From contig NC_053041.3 in NCBI RefSeq assembly GCF_002575655.3, forward strand, positions 370,371,054-370,435,053: a DNA stretch of 64,000 bases, read 5' to 3'. Positions 1-11,781 of the stretch are shown here, one piece after another. Every line of letters starts with the position of its first letter. Position 1 is the first letter of the stretch. The notes below the pieces were generated by a model that was not told the DNA's origin, did not search any database, and saw only the letters and a list, made by a program, of their open reading frames with translations. A program made the translations under genes and the position numbers. The DNA is from Aegilops tauschii subsp. strangulata (taxonomy: Eukaryota > Streptophyta > Magnoliopsida > Poales > Poaceae).

Positions 1-210
1 TCCACAAACTTCATCCACATAGATTAGATGTATATCAGGATGTTACGTTCCATCTCCTGCATAAGGATTAGCTAGCAGTTTCTCTATCATACCCGAAGGA
101 GTTTCATAGTAAATATTTTCAGTAGGTGCAGTAGGTTGAGGAGCAACTCTTTTCTCTTCTGTTCGGGGTGAAGATACCACGAACAAGCCCCTCAAAGGAT
201 TATTTTCCAT
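1..210 (-). pseudogene. Gypsy gag N-terminus, cut off by the window edge
   Basis: This is the start of a Gypsy gag reading frame on the minus strand. The ATG is the complement of 208-210 and the frame begins MENNPLRGLFVVSSP. Gag would form the virus-like particle of the retrotransposon. The frame follows a leader and primer-binding site that abut the LTR at 317-1820, which is why I chose this start. It meets an in-frame TAA near base 50, where I would expect an uninterrupted conserved segment, so this copy looks dead. Coding sequence resumes after the stop and leaves the window. I see the frame, the stop and the position next to an LTR; assignment to gag rests on position and on recalled Triticeae Gypsy gag starts. 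Confidence 0.7.
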
Positions 211-316
211 AGTGACAAGTGACAGTAAATTTCTCCATGTAATATAAATGTTTCCTTACCAAATTCCACTCACCAAAGGTGCTTCACTCCCCGGCAACGA
301 CGCCAAAAAAGAGTCT
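211..316 (-). other. Gypsy leader and primer-binding site
   Basis: Directly downstream (minus strand) of the LTR end at 317 is a short spacer and then TGGCGTCGTTGCCGGGGAG (complement of about 287-305). This is the usual post-LTR sequence of a large group of Triticeae Gypsy elements and is the likely tRNA primer-binding site. It shows that 317-1820 is the 5' LTR of a minus-strand element whose body lies to the left of the window. Confidence 0.75.
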
Positions 317-1820
317 TGATGACGGGATCTATACTAGTCCTTTCGATAAGTAAGAGTGTCAAACCCAACAAGGAGCAGAAGGAAATGACAAGCGGTTTTC
401 AGCAAGGTATTCTCTGCAAGCACTGAAATTATCGGTAACAGATAGTCGTGTGATAAGATAATTCGTAATGGGTAACACGTAACAAAAGTAACTAAGGTGC
501 AGCAAGGTGGCCCAATCCTTTTTGTAGCAAATGACAAGCCTGGACAAACTCTTATATAAAGCAAAGCGCTCCTGAGGACACATGGGAATTATTGTCAAGC
601 TAGTTTTCATCATGCTCATATGATTCGCGTTTGTTACATTGATAATTTGATATGTGGGTGGACCGGTGCTTGGGTGCTGTCCTTTCTTGGACGAGTCTCC
701 CACTTATGATTAACCCTTCTCTCAAGCATCCGCAACTACGAAAGAAGAATTAAGATAAATCTATCCATAGCATGAAACATATGGATCCAAATCAGCCCCT
801 TACGAAGCAACGCATAAACTAGGGTTTAAGCTTCTGTCACTCTAGTAAACCATCATCTACTTATTACTTCCCAATGCGTTCCCCTAGGCCCAAATCATGG
901 TGAAGTGTCATGTAGCCGACGTTCACATAACACCACTAGAGGAGAGACAACATACATCTCATCAAAATATCTACCAAATTCACATGATTACTTATAACAA
1001 GACTTCTCCCATGTCCTCAGGAACAAACGTAACTACTCACAAAGCATATTCATGTTCATAACCAGAGGAGTATTAATTATCATCAAGGATCTGAACATAT
1101 GATCTTCCACTGAATAAACCAACTAGCATCAACTACAAGGAGTAATCAACACTACTAGCAACCCACACGTACCAATCTAAGGTTTTGAGACAAAGATCAG
1201 ATACAAGAGATGAACTAGGGTTTGAGAGGAGATGGTGTTGCTGAAGATGTTGATGGAGATTGACCCCCTCTCGATGAGAGGATCATTGGTGATGATGATG
1301 GCTTCGATTTCCCCCTCCAGGAGGGAGGTTTCCCCGGCAAAACAGCTCCGCCGGAGCCCTAGATTGGTTCTGCCCAAGTTCCGCGTCGAGACGGCGGCGT
1401 TTCGTCCCGAAAACTTCCTCTTGATTTTTTCCAGGTAAAAACCCTTCATATAGCAGAAGATGGGCACCGGGGGCCTGCTAGGTGGACGACAAGGCAGAGG
1501 GGTGCGCCCAGGGGGTAGGGCGCACCCCCCACCCTTGTGGTTGCCTGGTGGGTCCCCTCTGGTGCTTTCTTTGCGCAATATTTTTTATTAATTCCAAAAT
1601 GATTCTCCGTAAATTTTCAGGACTTTTGGAGTTGTGCAGAATAGGTCTATCATATTTTCTCCTTTTCCAGCCTAGAATTCCAGCTGCGGGCATTGTCCCT
1701 CTTCATGTAAACCTTGTGAAATAAGAGAGAAAATGCATAAGTATTGTGCTATAATGTGTAATAACAGCCCATAATGCAATAAATATTTATATAAAAGCAT
1801 GATGCAAAATGGACTTATCA
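317..1820 (-). mobile_element. 5' LTR of a Gypsy retrotransposon (TGATACGTCCATTTTGC family)
   Basis: A 1,504-bp LTR. Read on the minus strand it starts TGATAAGTCCATTTTGCATC at 1820 and ends GTCATCA at 317, giving TG...CA ends. The same LTR family recurs at 42522-44038 in the same orientation. It sits inside the integrase frame of the Angela-type element to its right: the integrase frame reads well to about 1822 and then stops making sense. The putative 5-bp target copy on the right is CTAAC (1821-1825); the partner is outside the window. WHAM- or Sabrina-type Gypsy elements are the closest match I recall, but I cannot fix the family name. Confidence 0.85.
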
Positions 1821-2793
1821 CTAACGCATAACCCCAAAATGATAATGGCAAATCGGCAAGAGACATCATAGAATGCACCATATCCAATAAGGTACGATTA
1901 TGACGTTCAGACACACCATTACGTTGTGGTGTTCCAGGTGGTGTCAACTGTGAAACAATTCCACATTGTTTTAAGTGATTGCTAAACTCATAACTCAGAT
2001 ACTCCCCCCCTCAATTAGATCATAGGAATTTGATATTCTTGTTACGATGATTCTCAACTTCACTCTGAAATTGCTTGAACTTTTCAAACGTCTAAGACTT
2101 GTGCTTCATTAAGTAAATATACCCATATCTAGTCAAATCATCGGTGAAGGTGAGGAAGTAACAATATCCACCGTCCGCGTCAACGCTCATCGCACCGCAC
2201 ACATCAGTATGTAAGATTTCCAACAAGTCACTTGCCTGTTCCATTGTTCCGAAAAATGGGGTCTTAGTCATCTTGCCCATGAGGCATGGTTCGCACGTGT
2301 CAAGTGATTCAAAATCAAGTGACTCCAAAAGTCCATCGGCATGGAGTTTCTTCATGCGCTTTACACCAATATGACCTAAGCGGCAGTGCCACAAGAAAGT
2401 GGTACTATCATTATCAACTCTACATCTTTTGGCATAAATGCTATGAACATGTGAATCATCACTATCGAGATTCAATAAGAATAAACCCCTCACAATGGGT
2501 GCATGACCATAAAAGATATTACCCATATAAATAGAACAACCATTATTCGTTGATTTAAATGAGTAACCGTCTCGCATTAAACAAGATCCAGATATAATGT
2601 CCATGCTCAACGCAGGCACTAAATAACAATTATTCAGGTTCATCACTAATCCCGACAGTAATTGAAGAGCGAGCATGTCGACGGCGATCACATCAACCTT
2701 GGAACCATTTCCCGCGCGCATCGTCACTTTGTCCTTTTCCAGACTTCGTCTATTCCGTAGTTCCTGCTTTGAGTTGCAAATGTGAGCAACCAA
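1821..2793 (-). pseudogene. Copia pol fragment: protease end, GAG-pre-integrase and integrase
   Basis: Copia polyprotein piece. From right to left it shows the end of the aspartic protease (FDTGLVAHIC, in another frame near 2790), a GAG-pre-integrase zinc-binding segment (WHCRLGHIG ... CEPCLMGKM, about 2290-2400), the integrase core with its first catalytic Asp (LHTDVCG) and a second (TFTDDLTRY), and the catalytic Glu segment (NGVSERHNRTL, about 1890-1920). Integrase would insert the cDNA into the genome. The frame shifts between protease and integrase, and stops occur between 1950 and 2090. It ends at about 1822 after SLADLPLSFWGYAL, where the Gypsy LTR interrupts it. The call is secure; function is lost. 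Confidence 0.88.
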
Positions 2794-3700
2794 ACCGGTA
2801 TCAAATACCCAGGCACTACAAGAGAGTTGGTAAGGTACACATCAATAACATGTATATCATATATACCTTTGTTAACGTTGCCCCCCTTCTTGTCGGCCAG
2901 ATACTTGGGGCATTTCCGCTTCCAGTGGCCAGTTCCCTTGCAATAGAAGCACTCAGTCTCAGGCTTGGGTCCAGCCTTGGGTTTCTTCACAAGAGGAGCA
3001 ATTGCTTTGCCTCCTTTCTTGAAGTTTCCATTCTTTCCCTTGCTTTTTTTGATACTAGTGGTTTTATTCGCCATCAACACTTGATGCTCCTTCTGGATGT
3101 CTAAATCGGCGACTTTAAGCACCGCGAACAGCTCAGAGACTGACTTGTTCGTCCCTTGCATGTTATATCTCAACACAAAGCTCTTGTAGCTAGGTGGTCG
3201 AGATTGAAGAACTCTGTCAGTGACAGCCTCTGGCAGGAGCTCAACTCCCAACTCAGCCAGACGGTTGTAGTACCCAGACATTCTGAGTATGTGCTCACTG
3301 ACAGACCTTTTCTCCTCCATCTTGCGGGCATAGAACTTATCGGAGGTCTCATACCTCTAGATCCGGACATTCTTCTCAAAGATAAACTTCAACTCCTGGA
3401 ACATCTCATATGCTCCATGACGTTCAAAACGCCTTTGAAATCCCATCTCTAAGCTATACAACATGGCGCACTAAACTATTGAGTAATCATCAACACGCAA
3501 CTGCGAGGCGTTCACAACGTCCATAGTCGATGTAGGGGGTGGCGCACGAAGCGGTGCATCAAGGACATAAGCCTTTTGGGCAGCTGTGAGAATATTCCTC
3601 AGATTACGGGCCCAGTCCACAAAGTTACTTCCATCACCTTTCAGCTTAACTTTCTCTAGGAACGCATTGAAATTCAGGGGAGCTACTGCGCGAGCCGTTG
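2724..3700 (-). pseudogene. Copia gag pseudogene with zinc knuckle
   Basis: Gag of the Angela/BARE-type element. The best-preserved part (2724-3320) has the UBN2-like helical region (HILRMSGYYNRLAELGVEL) and a CCHC zinc knuckle, CFYCKGTGHWKRKC, that binds the packaged RNA. Coding resemblance continues upstream to about 3700 (NFNAFLEKVKLKGDG), but in-frame TAG codons near 3370 and 3475 interrupt it and the initiator ATG is not preserved. Gag and pol are normally one frame in these elements; here the frame breaks near 2790. Confidence 0.85.
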
Positions 3701-4966
3701 ATCTACAACATAAATTTGCAAAGGCAACTTTAGACTATTGTTCATGATAAATGAGCTCAATTAATCATATTACTTAAGAACTCCCACTCAAATCAACATC
3801 CCTCCGGTTGTCCGGGTGTAACACGATCCTAATTCACCAACCCAAGTCCAGTCATCACGTGAGATGAGGTGGTTTCAATGGTGAACATCTCCATGTTGAT
3901 CATATCTATTATATGACTCGTGTTCAACCTTTCGGTCTCTTGTGTTCCGAGGCCATGTCTGTACATGCTAGGCTCGTCAAGTTTAACCCAAATGTTCCGC
4001 ATGTGCAGAACTGGCTTGCACCCGTTGTATGCGAACGTAGAGTCTATCACACCCGGTCATCACGTGGTGCTTCGAAACGATGAATTTTCACAACGGTGCA
4101 CACTCGGGGAGAACACAATTCTATCTTGAAATTTTAGTGAGGGATCACCTTATAATGCTATCTCGTCCTAAGGAAAACAAGATGCATAAAAGGATTAACA
4201 TCACATGCAAATTATAGGTGCCATGATATGGCCATCAACTTGTGATTTTGATCTCCATCTCCAAAGCACCGGATGATCTCCATCGTCACTGGCATGACAC
4301 CATGATATCCATCATCGTGTCGCCATCGGGGTTGTCACGCCAACCATGCTTCTACTACTATTGCTACCGCTTAGCGATAAAGTAAAGCATTACATAGCGT
4401 TTAATGATTGACACGCAGGTCATACAATAATTAAAGACAATCCTATGGCTCCTGCCGGTTGCCGTATTCATCGACATGCAAGTCATGATAAACTATTACA
4501 AAACATGATCATCTCAAACATCGAATACATCTCATCATGTCTTTGGCCATATCATATCACAACATACCCTATAAAAACAAGTTAGACGTCCTCTAATTGT
4601 TGTTACATGTTTTACGTGGCTGCTATGGGTATCTAGCAAGAACAATTCTTACCTACACAAAGCCACAATGGTGATATACAAGCTGCTATTTAACCTTATA
4701 CAACGACCACCTTAGTCGAATCCGATTCAACTAAGGCGGGAGACAGACACCCGCGAGCCATCTTTATGCAACAAAGTCACATGTCAGTCGATGGAACCGC
4801 TCTCATGTACGTGGACATGTAAAGTTGGTCCCGGCCGCTTCATCCCACAATACTGCCGAAGCAAGAAAAGAACAAGGAAGGAAACAATCTGAATATCAAC
4901 GCCCACAAACTCCTTTGTGTTCTACTAGTGATGTCATCTACGCATAAACCTAGCTCCTGAGGCCAC
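3701..4966 (-). other. Copia 5' leader and degenerate primer-binding site
   Basis: Non-coding leader between the 5' LTR and gag. Immediately after the LTR end, the minus strand reads TGGCCTCAGGAGCTAGG, a damaged form of the TGGTATCAGAGC site complementary to initiator tRNA-Met that Copia elements use to prime cDNA synthesis. No supported reading frame lies in this stretch. Confidence 0.7.
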
Positions 4967-6724
4967 TGTTGAGGAACGTTGCATGGGGAACAAAAAATTC
5001 CTACGCTCAGCAAGATCAATCTAGGAGATGAACATCTACGAGAGGAGAGATTGCATCTACATGCCCTTGTAGATCACTAAACGAAAGCATTAAGAAACGT
5101 GGTTGATGTAGTCGAACGTCCTCGCGATCCAATCACGATCCGTCCCGCGAACTCCCGATCCAAGTGTCGAACGGACGGCACCTCCGTGTTCAACACACGT
5201 ACGGCTTGATGACGCCTTCACCTCCTCGGTCCAGCGAGCGATAGTGAAGTAGTAGCCCAAGTCCTCCGGTAGCATGATGATGTGGCGGCGGCGGTGGTGG
5301 TGGAATCTTGGTAGAGCTTCGCTAAGCACTATGGAGAGGAAGAGGGCTACGAGGGAGAGGGAGCGGGGCAGCGCCGTGGCATAGATGGGTGTGGCTGCCC
5401 TCCCTCTACCCCTCTATATATAGGGGGGAGGGGGAGGAGGAGGCACCCTAGGGTTTCCCCTAGGGGGCACAAGGCAACCCTAGATGGGTTTTGGGTGGCC
5501 CCCCTAGGTGCCTTGCCCCCCAAGCAAGGGGGAAGCAGCCCTGGGGGGCGCACCAACCCTACTGGCCTCGTAGGATGGGGTGAGGGGCGCACAACCCCTT
5601 AGTGGGTTGGTGTGCCCCCTCCTCTAGGCCCATGAGGCCCCCCAACACTTGCCGGGTCCCCCCGAAACCCCTTTCAGTCATCCTGGTCATAACTCGGTGC
5701 CCCTGGAACACTTTCGGACTCCGACACCCTTCGTCCTATATATCAATCTTCACCTCCGGACCATTCAGAGTTCTTCGTCACGTTCGGGATTTCATCCGAG
5801 ACTCCGAACAACCTTCGGTAACCACCATAATGACTCAACTATATTTATATCATCACCAAACGTTAAGTGTGTAGACCTTGCAGGTTCGAGAACTATGCAG
5901 ACATGACCGAGACACCTCTACGGTCAATAACCAATAGTGGGACCTGGATGCCCATATTGGTTCCTACATGTTCTACGAAGATCTTTATCGGTCGAACCTC
6001 GATGTCAAGGATTCAGCCAATCCCGTATGCAATTCCCTTTGTCTATCAGTATGTTACTTGCCCGAGATTCGATCATCGGTATCACCATACCTAGTTCAAT
6101 CTTATTACCGGCAAGTCTCTTTACTCGTTCCGTAATACAAGATCCCATGGCTAACTCTTTAGTCACATTGCTTGCAAACTCATTGTGATGTTGTATTACC
6201 GAGTGGGTCTTGAGATACCTCTCCGTCACACAGAGCGACAAATCCCAGTCTCTATCCATGCCAACTCAACAGACACCTTCAGAGATACATGTAGAGCACC
6301 TTTATAGTCACCCAGTTACGTCGAGACATTTGGTACACACAAGGCACTCCTCCGGTGTCAGTGAGTAGCATGATCTCATGTTCATAGGAACATATACTTT
6401 GACATGCAGAAAACGATAGCAATAAACTTGACACGATCATATGCTATGTTTATAGTTTGGGTCTTGTCCATCACATCATTCTCCTAATGATGTGACCCCG
6501 TTATCAGATGACAACTCATGTCTATGGCCAGGAAACCATAGCCATCTTTTATCAACGGGCTAGTCTGGTAGAGGCTCACTAGGGACATGTTGTTGTCTAT
6601 GTATCCACACATGCATTTGAGTTTTCGGCCAATACAATTATAGCATGGATAATAAACGATTATCATGAACAAGGAAATATAATAATAACCACGTTATTAT
6701 TGCCTCTAGGGCATATTTCCAACA
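4967..6724 (-). mobile_element. 5' LTR of the Angela/BARE-type Copia element
   Basis: A 1,758-bp LTR. On the minus strand it begins TGTTGGAAATATGCCCTAG at 6724 and ends CGTTCCTCAACA at 4967. The length and both termini match the known 1.7-1.8-kb BARE-1/WIS/Angela LTRs. A second, partial LTR of this group lies at 41843-42521 on the plus strand. Confidence 0.92.
5415..5422 (-). promoter_or_regulatory. TATA box in the Copia LTR
   Basis: An 8-bp TATATATA flanked by GC-rich sequence lies in the half of the LTR where Angela/BARE elements carry their RNA polymerase II promoter. Transcription would run to the left. Functional status is inferred from position only. Confidence 0.5.
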
Positions 6725-7800
6725 CAAAGACCACAAAACAAAGGAAAACTAATAAAAATTAAATAGAAATAAAAGGTGTGCAACGAACTTGTTAAAACAA
6801 GTAAATATCGAAAACTATGTATTGGAGACATGAATAAGTGCTAGATGGATATGATACGAGGAATTTTGGCACTATAATATACTCGAAAGAGTATGCATAA
6901 AATCCACTCATCAGTTGCCTCGATAATTAAGATTGCAATACTCACACGAGAGCTTTGGGCGTTTAATGACTACACCTCTTGAATCCCCAGAGATAGGATT
7001 CGTGTTACCGTACTAAACCTTTCTATCACTAGTGTTCATAATAACACTTTCACGGTCTACTTGCCCTTAGCCTCTTCGTGGCTCGCGCTGGATGATCCTG
7101 GGTACCTACAGGGATAAGAACACGAACGAGATAAGAGACATCTACGGAACAATTTTATTTAACATACGGGACGTTAGTTCAAAACCCTTCCATTGATCCC
7201 CACAACAAATACATCGGGTTGCAAGGCTCTTGCCTCAACCCATACCTTACCGAACTACTCACACATGGAGATCAGATCACACGAAGAAATCATGAAGGTA
7301 GACTGATTGATTATATGTCTTACATTGGACGGCGTGTGCGATGCATGATTACAAGTATGACTAAAGGTGGAAGAACCATGGTTGAGATGGAGATGGTGGC
7401 TATGGAGATGGAAAATGCCAGCGGCTAGGGTTGATGAAGATGGGGTGAAGATGACTCTGTTCTGGCTCCGATCACGGCTGTTCTGTTGACACTTTGGCCT
7501 CGACCCCTTTATAAAAGTTGTTCAGGTGGACGAGGAGCATCAGTTTTCTCTCCATACGACCGCTCATACAAGCACTCGCAGTCGCACGGAACACCGTCTT
7601 TTGCTCTGGAACTGTTCGCGCGCCTCCACTTGATTTCTTCTATCTTCTCCTTTACTTCCATGTTCTCACTTGATTTCATTCATATATAGTCCATTTCTTG
7701 TGGAAACATAATAAAGAGGATTTTGGAATCCTATGCATTCATTAGTCATTGGTGGCAATATCGGAGCGAATATATTGGTTTAAACTAAGGGTAGAGGAGT
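6725..7800. other. Unassigned repeat-like sequence
   Basis: No reading frame, terminal repeat or target duplication could be supported here. The sequence after about 7220 contains a purine-rich stretch (GAGATGGAGATGGTGGC) and a possible TATAAAA near 7510, which suggests a degraded LTR, but I found no matching second copy in the window. It separates the Angela-type LTR from a minus-strand LINE remnant. Confidence 0.4.
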
Positions 7801-9411
7801 GTAAAAATTTCACTCATCAAAAAGGCTCCTCAAACCAATCAATAGACGACTGAAATGTAGCTACACTAGCGAGCTCATGAGTGACCTTGTTTTCTCTCTA
7901 TTACAATGCTCAAACCTAGAAATAGGAAAATCACAAGCAAAATGATAACAATCATCAAAGACCGCCGCTGCCGCTCCCGCAGATTGTCCTCCATTCTTCA
8001 TAGTATCAATAACCTCTATATTTTCTGAATTAATGATGAGGCAATTGCATCCCACCCTTTGTGCAAGATATAGACCAAATCTGAGGGCTAAAGCTTCAGC
8101 CGTTAAGACATCAACACACCCCATCCCCCTCCCCCTCCCCCCCCCCCCCGTGCAATGAAGATTCCTATGTCATCCCTTAGGACTTCTCCCACAGTGCCTG
8201 TGAGTAGGTCTTGAGCAAAAGACACGTCAACATTAAGCGTGACAACCCCCCCCCCCCCCGGGGCCTAGACCAACCCCCTTTTCATAGTAGCATTAGGAGA
8301 GGAAGCAATTGCAAAGATAGCAATTAGCGCACGAATTCCCATAGAGATCTAGAGGGCATCCTGAACACTCTCCTCATGGACCAGCTTACGCCTTTCCCAC
8401 TATAGATACCAGGAAGTAATGGAAAACATCTCCCGAACATTTTGAATATCCATTCTGGACAAATCCTGCTCTAGTAAAAGAAGTAGAAATTCCAGAACTG
8501 CCTCCACAATACGATCAACTTTGCAGGCTCTATTAATAATTTTGTCCTATCCCAGTCTCCTCCAGACTTCTGTTGATTACTTACAAAGAACTAAAACATG
8601 TCTTGTATCTTCGGGGCCATATAATCAACATAGACATTAGGACAAGACTTTCAAGTGTCTATTAGCAAGCTTAACATGACACAGGAGAGTACCATGTAAC
8701 GTACGCCAAATAAAAATCTTAACCTTTGCAGGGCATGAAAGCTTCCAGATCTTACGCCATATAGGGTTTATAATGGTTTGTCCCATTCCATTGGTATGCC
8801 TTAGTTTTGTTCCATGTTGATGGTCCCATTCCACAACCGTTTTTCGTAAAATTCCAGGCGATAAAATCTTGCATGTCATGTTGAGGCGGGAATAGGAAAG
8901 GACCCGTTGCGCGTCAACACGCAACAAGGTTTGTCAAACTAGATTTTCATCCTACAACCTCCGACCTGATTTAGTGGTCCTCTTTGTATTTGTGTCGAAA
9001 TTTGACCATAGATTTAACTGACAAAATGTTAATGCATGTCATCAAAAATTATATCGTTGGATTAGTATTTCAACATAGTTTCCAACGATACTATTTTTGT
9101 GACATGCATTAACATTTTTTAATTAAATCCGTGGTCAAAATTTGGCACAAAATAGTAAGAGGACAAACAAACCAGGACATAGTGGTTATTAGAAGCTGGG
9201 TCAATAAAGTCCGCAACCCAAGATAACAAATGATTCCCTTTAGGAGTGATAATTTTTCTAGAAGCACAATTTGGAGTCCACGCGTCCTCCCAAATATCAA
9301 TATTCTGACCATTTTCAAGTCGCGCAGATGTAACCATGCCTTAGAGAATTCACGCCCACCATAATACTTTGTTAAGTAAATGAGGACCCCTTTTTCTAAC
9401 TTTGTATTCAT
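7801..9411 (-). pseudogene. LINE ORF2 3' fragment (RT C-terminus, zf-RVT, RNase H)
   Basis: Remnant of the last third of a plant L1-type LINE, minus strand. From right to left: the post-RT segment (NIDIWEDAWTPNCASRKI, about 9215-9290), the zinc-binding reverse-transcriptase tail (CPAKVKIFIWRTLHGTLLC, about 8690-8745) and an RNase H-like domain (NVDVSFAQDL near 8200; TAEALALRFGLYLAQRVGC and INSENIEVIDTM at 7980-8120). Stops, frame breaks, two long C runs (about 8139-8150 and 8246-8259) and a foldback MITE (8979-9167) disrupt it. LINEs are commonly 5'-truncated, which fits the abrupt right edge. Confidence 0.8.
8979..9167. mobile_element. Foldback MITE, Stowaway-like
   Basis: A roughly 190-bp inverted repeat. 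The left arm (GTCCTCTTTGTATTTGTGTC, then AAATTTGACCATAGATTTAA) is matched in reverse complement by the right arm ending near 9167 (CCACGGATTTAATT and GCCAAATTTTGACC on the minus strand). It interrupts the LINE remnant. I could not define a clean TA target duplication, so the Stowaway/Mariner assignment is by resemblance. Confidence 0.6.
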
Positions 9412-10442
9412 TAGACCGCCATAATATCAATATGCTTACTTTTGCTGCATTATCCTGGACCTTGTGGCAAATTCATAACAAAGCTCTTATTGAGGGCATC
9501 TTTATTAAACACCCGTCTGATGCAGGGGCAGATCCAGTACAGGGCATGGGTGTACAGATGTACACCCAAAAATTTCTGCAAAGGAATTCATACATATAGG
9601 TATATTCGTATATGGCAGATATACTAAGCGTACATGCCAACAGGCCTAGTCCATCGGCAGCAGGCCAGCAGCCCACTCGCCAAGGATCACGAACCAGCCA
9701 GTTACCCACGCAGAGAGACCCATGCCCTGCTGCCGGTTACTACTCCTAACCCACCAGGTTCTCAAAAGAAATCCTCTAGAGCTGGACGAGGCCTAGTCCA
9801 TCGGACACGCATATAAACAAGCTAGCCTAACCCATCAGGTTCTCAAAAAAATCCTCTAGAGCTGGATGAGGCGGCCCTCTCTGACACTGTGTCCAGCCTA
9901 AGGTGAATCCCCTTCCAATCTGATATAGAAATCCCCAATCAATGTGTAGCTTCAGTATGAATTTAGAGAGAGATATAGTTCCTTAGCTTAAGTGGCTAAT
10001 GTACGACGAAGATCCGATTGCCTCATTATTTTGATTGATTTCCAACTATAAATGAGGCCACTTTTGTTAGGGTGAAAAAAAAAATTGAACACCCAAAGTT
10101 GAATTCCTGGATCCGCCACTGGTCTGATGGCCTTTATAAAATGATTGTCTTCTTATAGTTGTGGAACGTTAAGCAAGACATCAAAGGCATCAACAATTGA
10201 GGCGCTTTGCAGCAAGCGACAACGTCATGCGAAGGCTCTTAGGGATGAGGGCAATAATCATGGAGGGTGAAGTGGCGTTTGATCTGCCATTGTCTTTTCT
10301 ATTATGTTTCAGCTTTTGAGCTTATGACCCGGTTGTGTTTGTATCGAACTTCGCTTATGTCTTTCCTTCTTATTTGTGTCGAATCCTTGTTGTGAACGCT
10401 TACAGTTTGCTAAAGCCGGGTCAGCTCATCTTTTCTAAAAAA
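9412..10442 (+). pseudogene. LINE 3' end, interrupted by a hAT-like MITE
   Basis: Plus-strand LINE remnant. Before the insertion it encodes the RT tail (FAALSWTLWQIHNKALIEG, 9440-9500), and after it the frame continues with GLYKMIVFL (about 10130-10155). A 3' UTR follows and ends in a short A-rich tail at about 10434-10442 (CTTTTCTAAAAAAA), as expected for target-primed LINE insertion. The hAT-like MITE at 9523-10121 splits the coding part. Stops are present downstream, so it is dead. Confidence 0.72.
9523..10121. mobile_element. hAT-like MITE with 8-bp target duplication
   Basis: A 599-bp element. The left end is CAGGGGCAGATCCAG and the right end, in reverse complement, is CAGTGGCGGATCCAG: 13 of 15 terminal bases agree. 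It is flanked by a perfect 8-bp direct repeat GTCTGATG (9515-9522 and 10122-10129). An 8-bp duplication and CAG...CTG ends are hallmarks of the hAT superfamily. Removing the element and one repeat restores the LINE reading frame. It encodes no transposase, so it is non-autonomous. Confidence 0.88.
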
Positions 10443-10889
10443 AGCGACCATGTTCAGATATTAAGATCACATGTCACATCGTTCAAATCATTTCCTTAGC
10501 AGTGCACGCACGATGTTAGCTGAAAAAATTGAGTGTATATAGCTAAAACATGTAGTCACATATTTTAGTTTGTATCGTGTGCTCCAAAAAAGTCTGTGTA
10601 TCGTACACTTATTTTGGTCTGTTCATATTTTTTCCTAAAATTTTGGTTAAAATTGATTTCTGATAAACTTATATACAAAGTGAAAAAAAACGAAAGGAGT
10701 ATTCGCGCTATGATGGATGCTTGGGCTTAGAGGATGAAGAGGGATCGTCTCAACGCATGACGCTCCTGGTTCACGAGGCTACTTTAAAACAGTAGCTGAG
10801 GCAGACTCGAGACCTTTCTCTGTCCACCTACTTTCTCTTTTATCTTTCTTTCCATTGCTATTGATGAATAGGTAAATGCCAAGTTTGCC
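10443..10889. other. No recognised feature
   Basis: AT-rich spacer between two LINE 3' fragments. I see no terminal repeats, coding signal or promoter that I can support. Confidence 0.4.
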
Positions 10890-11781
10890 CCTCTACCTTT
10901 AAGGAGGAAAATGACACACATAACTAAACATGGCAACAATAAAGACTGGACAAGCGTGGAGCAATTTCCCACCTGGTTCGAAAGGCATTCACAGTAGACT
11001 CTATGTACCGTACACTCATGCATTCTGAAGTACCGGTGAGTAACAACAAGAAAATTTGGAAGTCGAAGATTCCACTAAAAGTTAAAATCTTCATGTGGTA
11101 TCTTCGTAGGGGAGTTGTTCTAACCAAAGACAACCTCGCACGACGCAACTGGCTAGGGAGTAAGAAGTGTTGTTTTTGTACTCATGAAGAAACAATCAAA
11201 CACCTCTTTTTCCAATGCAAGTTTGCACGTACTACGTGGTCAATCATCCAAATAGCGTCAAATTTGTATCCACCCACAAGTGTCGCCAATATTTTTGGTC
11301 ATTGGTTGGACGGTATTCCAAATAGATTCAAAACGCTAATACGGGTGGGAGCATACGATGGTCGCTTTGGCTATGTAGAAATGATTTGGTTTTCAATGAT
11401 AAAAATGCTTCTCCTTTGCAGGTTATTTTCCGTTGTATGCACTCACTTCGTACGTGGTCTACGCTACAACGAGTGGAGTACCAACCGCTGTTCAAGGCGG
11501 TGTGTACGCGGTTGGAGCAGGTGGCTACGGTGGTTTTTACCCAACATGGGTGGCAGCATAATCTCCGGATCGGTCCACCATCCCTTGCGACATAGGCATA
11601 GTGTCGGTCTATAGGACTCTACTGTCGCCGATTTGTCGTTTTTTTCCATTCATTTTGTCAGACTTTCCGTGTTGGACTGTGTGCATCTTAGTTATGCAGA
11701 GGCCGGGTGTTACTCATAATGCTTTGTATCCGTTTGATGCTACATTTCGAGATAATAAAAGCGCCCTTTATCGAAAAAAAC
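10890..11781 (+). pseudogene. LINE 3' fragment with A-rich tail
   Basis: Plus-strand LINE remnant, distinct in sequence from the one at 9412. A frame at 11003-11614 starts within the RT tail (IWKSKIPLKVKIFMWYLRRG) and contains the zf-RVT zinc-binding pattern (CCFCTHEETIKHLFFQC). The true frame shifts near 11360-11390 into VFNDKNASPLQVIFRCMHSL. The 3' UTR ends with AATAAAAGCGCCC and then TTTATCGAAAAAAA at about 11768-11781, the LINE end. It is 5'-truncated. Confidence 0.78.

Larger units (their letters stand above)
1821..6724 (-). mobile_element. Angela/BARE-1/WIS-type Copia retrotransposon, 5' portion
   Basis: A minus-strand Copia element with its 5' LTR at 4967-6724, a leader, gag and pol down to the integrase, where it is cut by the Gypsy insertion at 1820. 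The LTR start TGTTGGAAATATGCCC and the gag and integrase frames are typical of the Angela, BARE-1 and WIS group, the most abundant Copia elements in Triticeae. The RT, RNase H and 3' LTR are not in the window and should lie left of the inserted Gypsy element. Several stops and frame breaks show it cannot code for functional proteins. The right-hand target copy would be CAAAG (6725-6729). Confidence 0.9.

Noticed and set aside
7219..7428. Short plus-strand frame with MEMVAMEMEN repeats
   Set aside because: It arises from a GAGATGGAGATGG purine repeat and has no homology that I can recognise.
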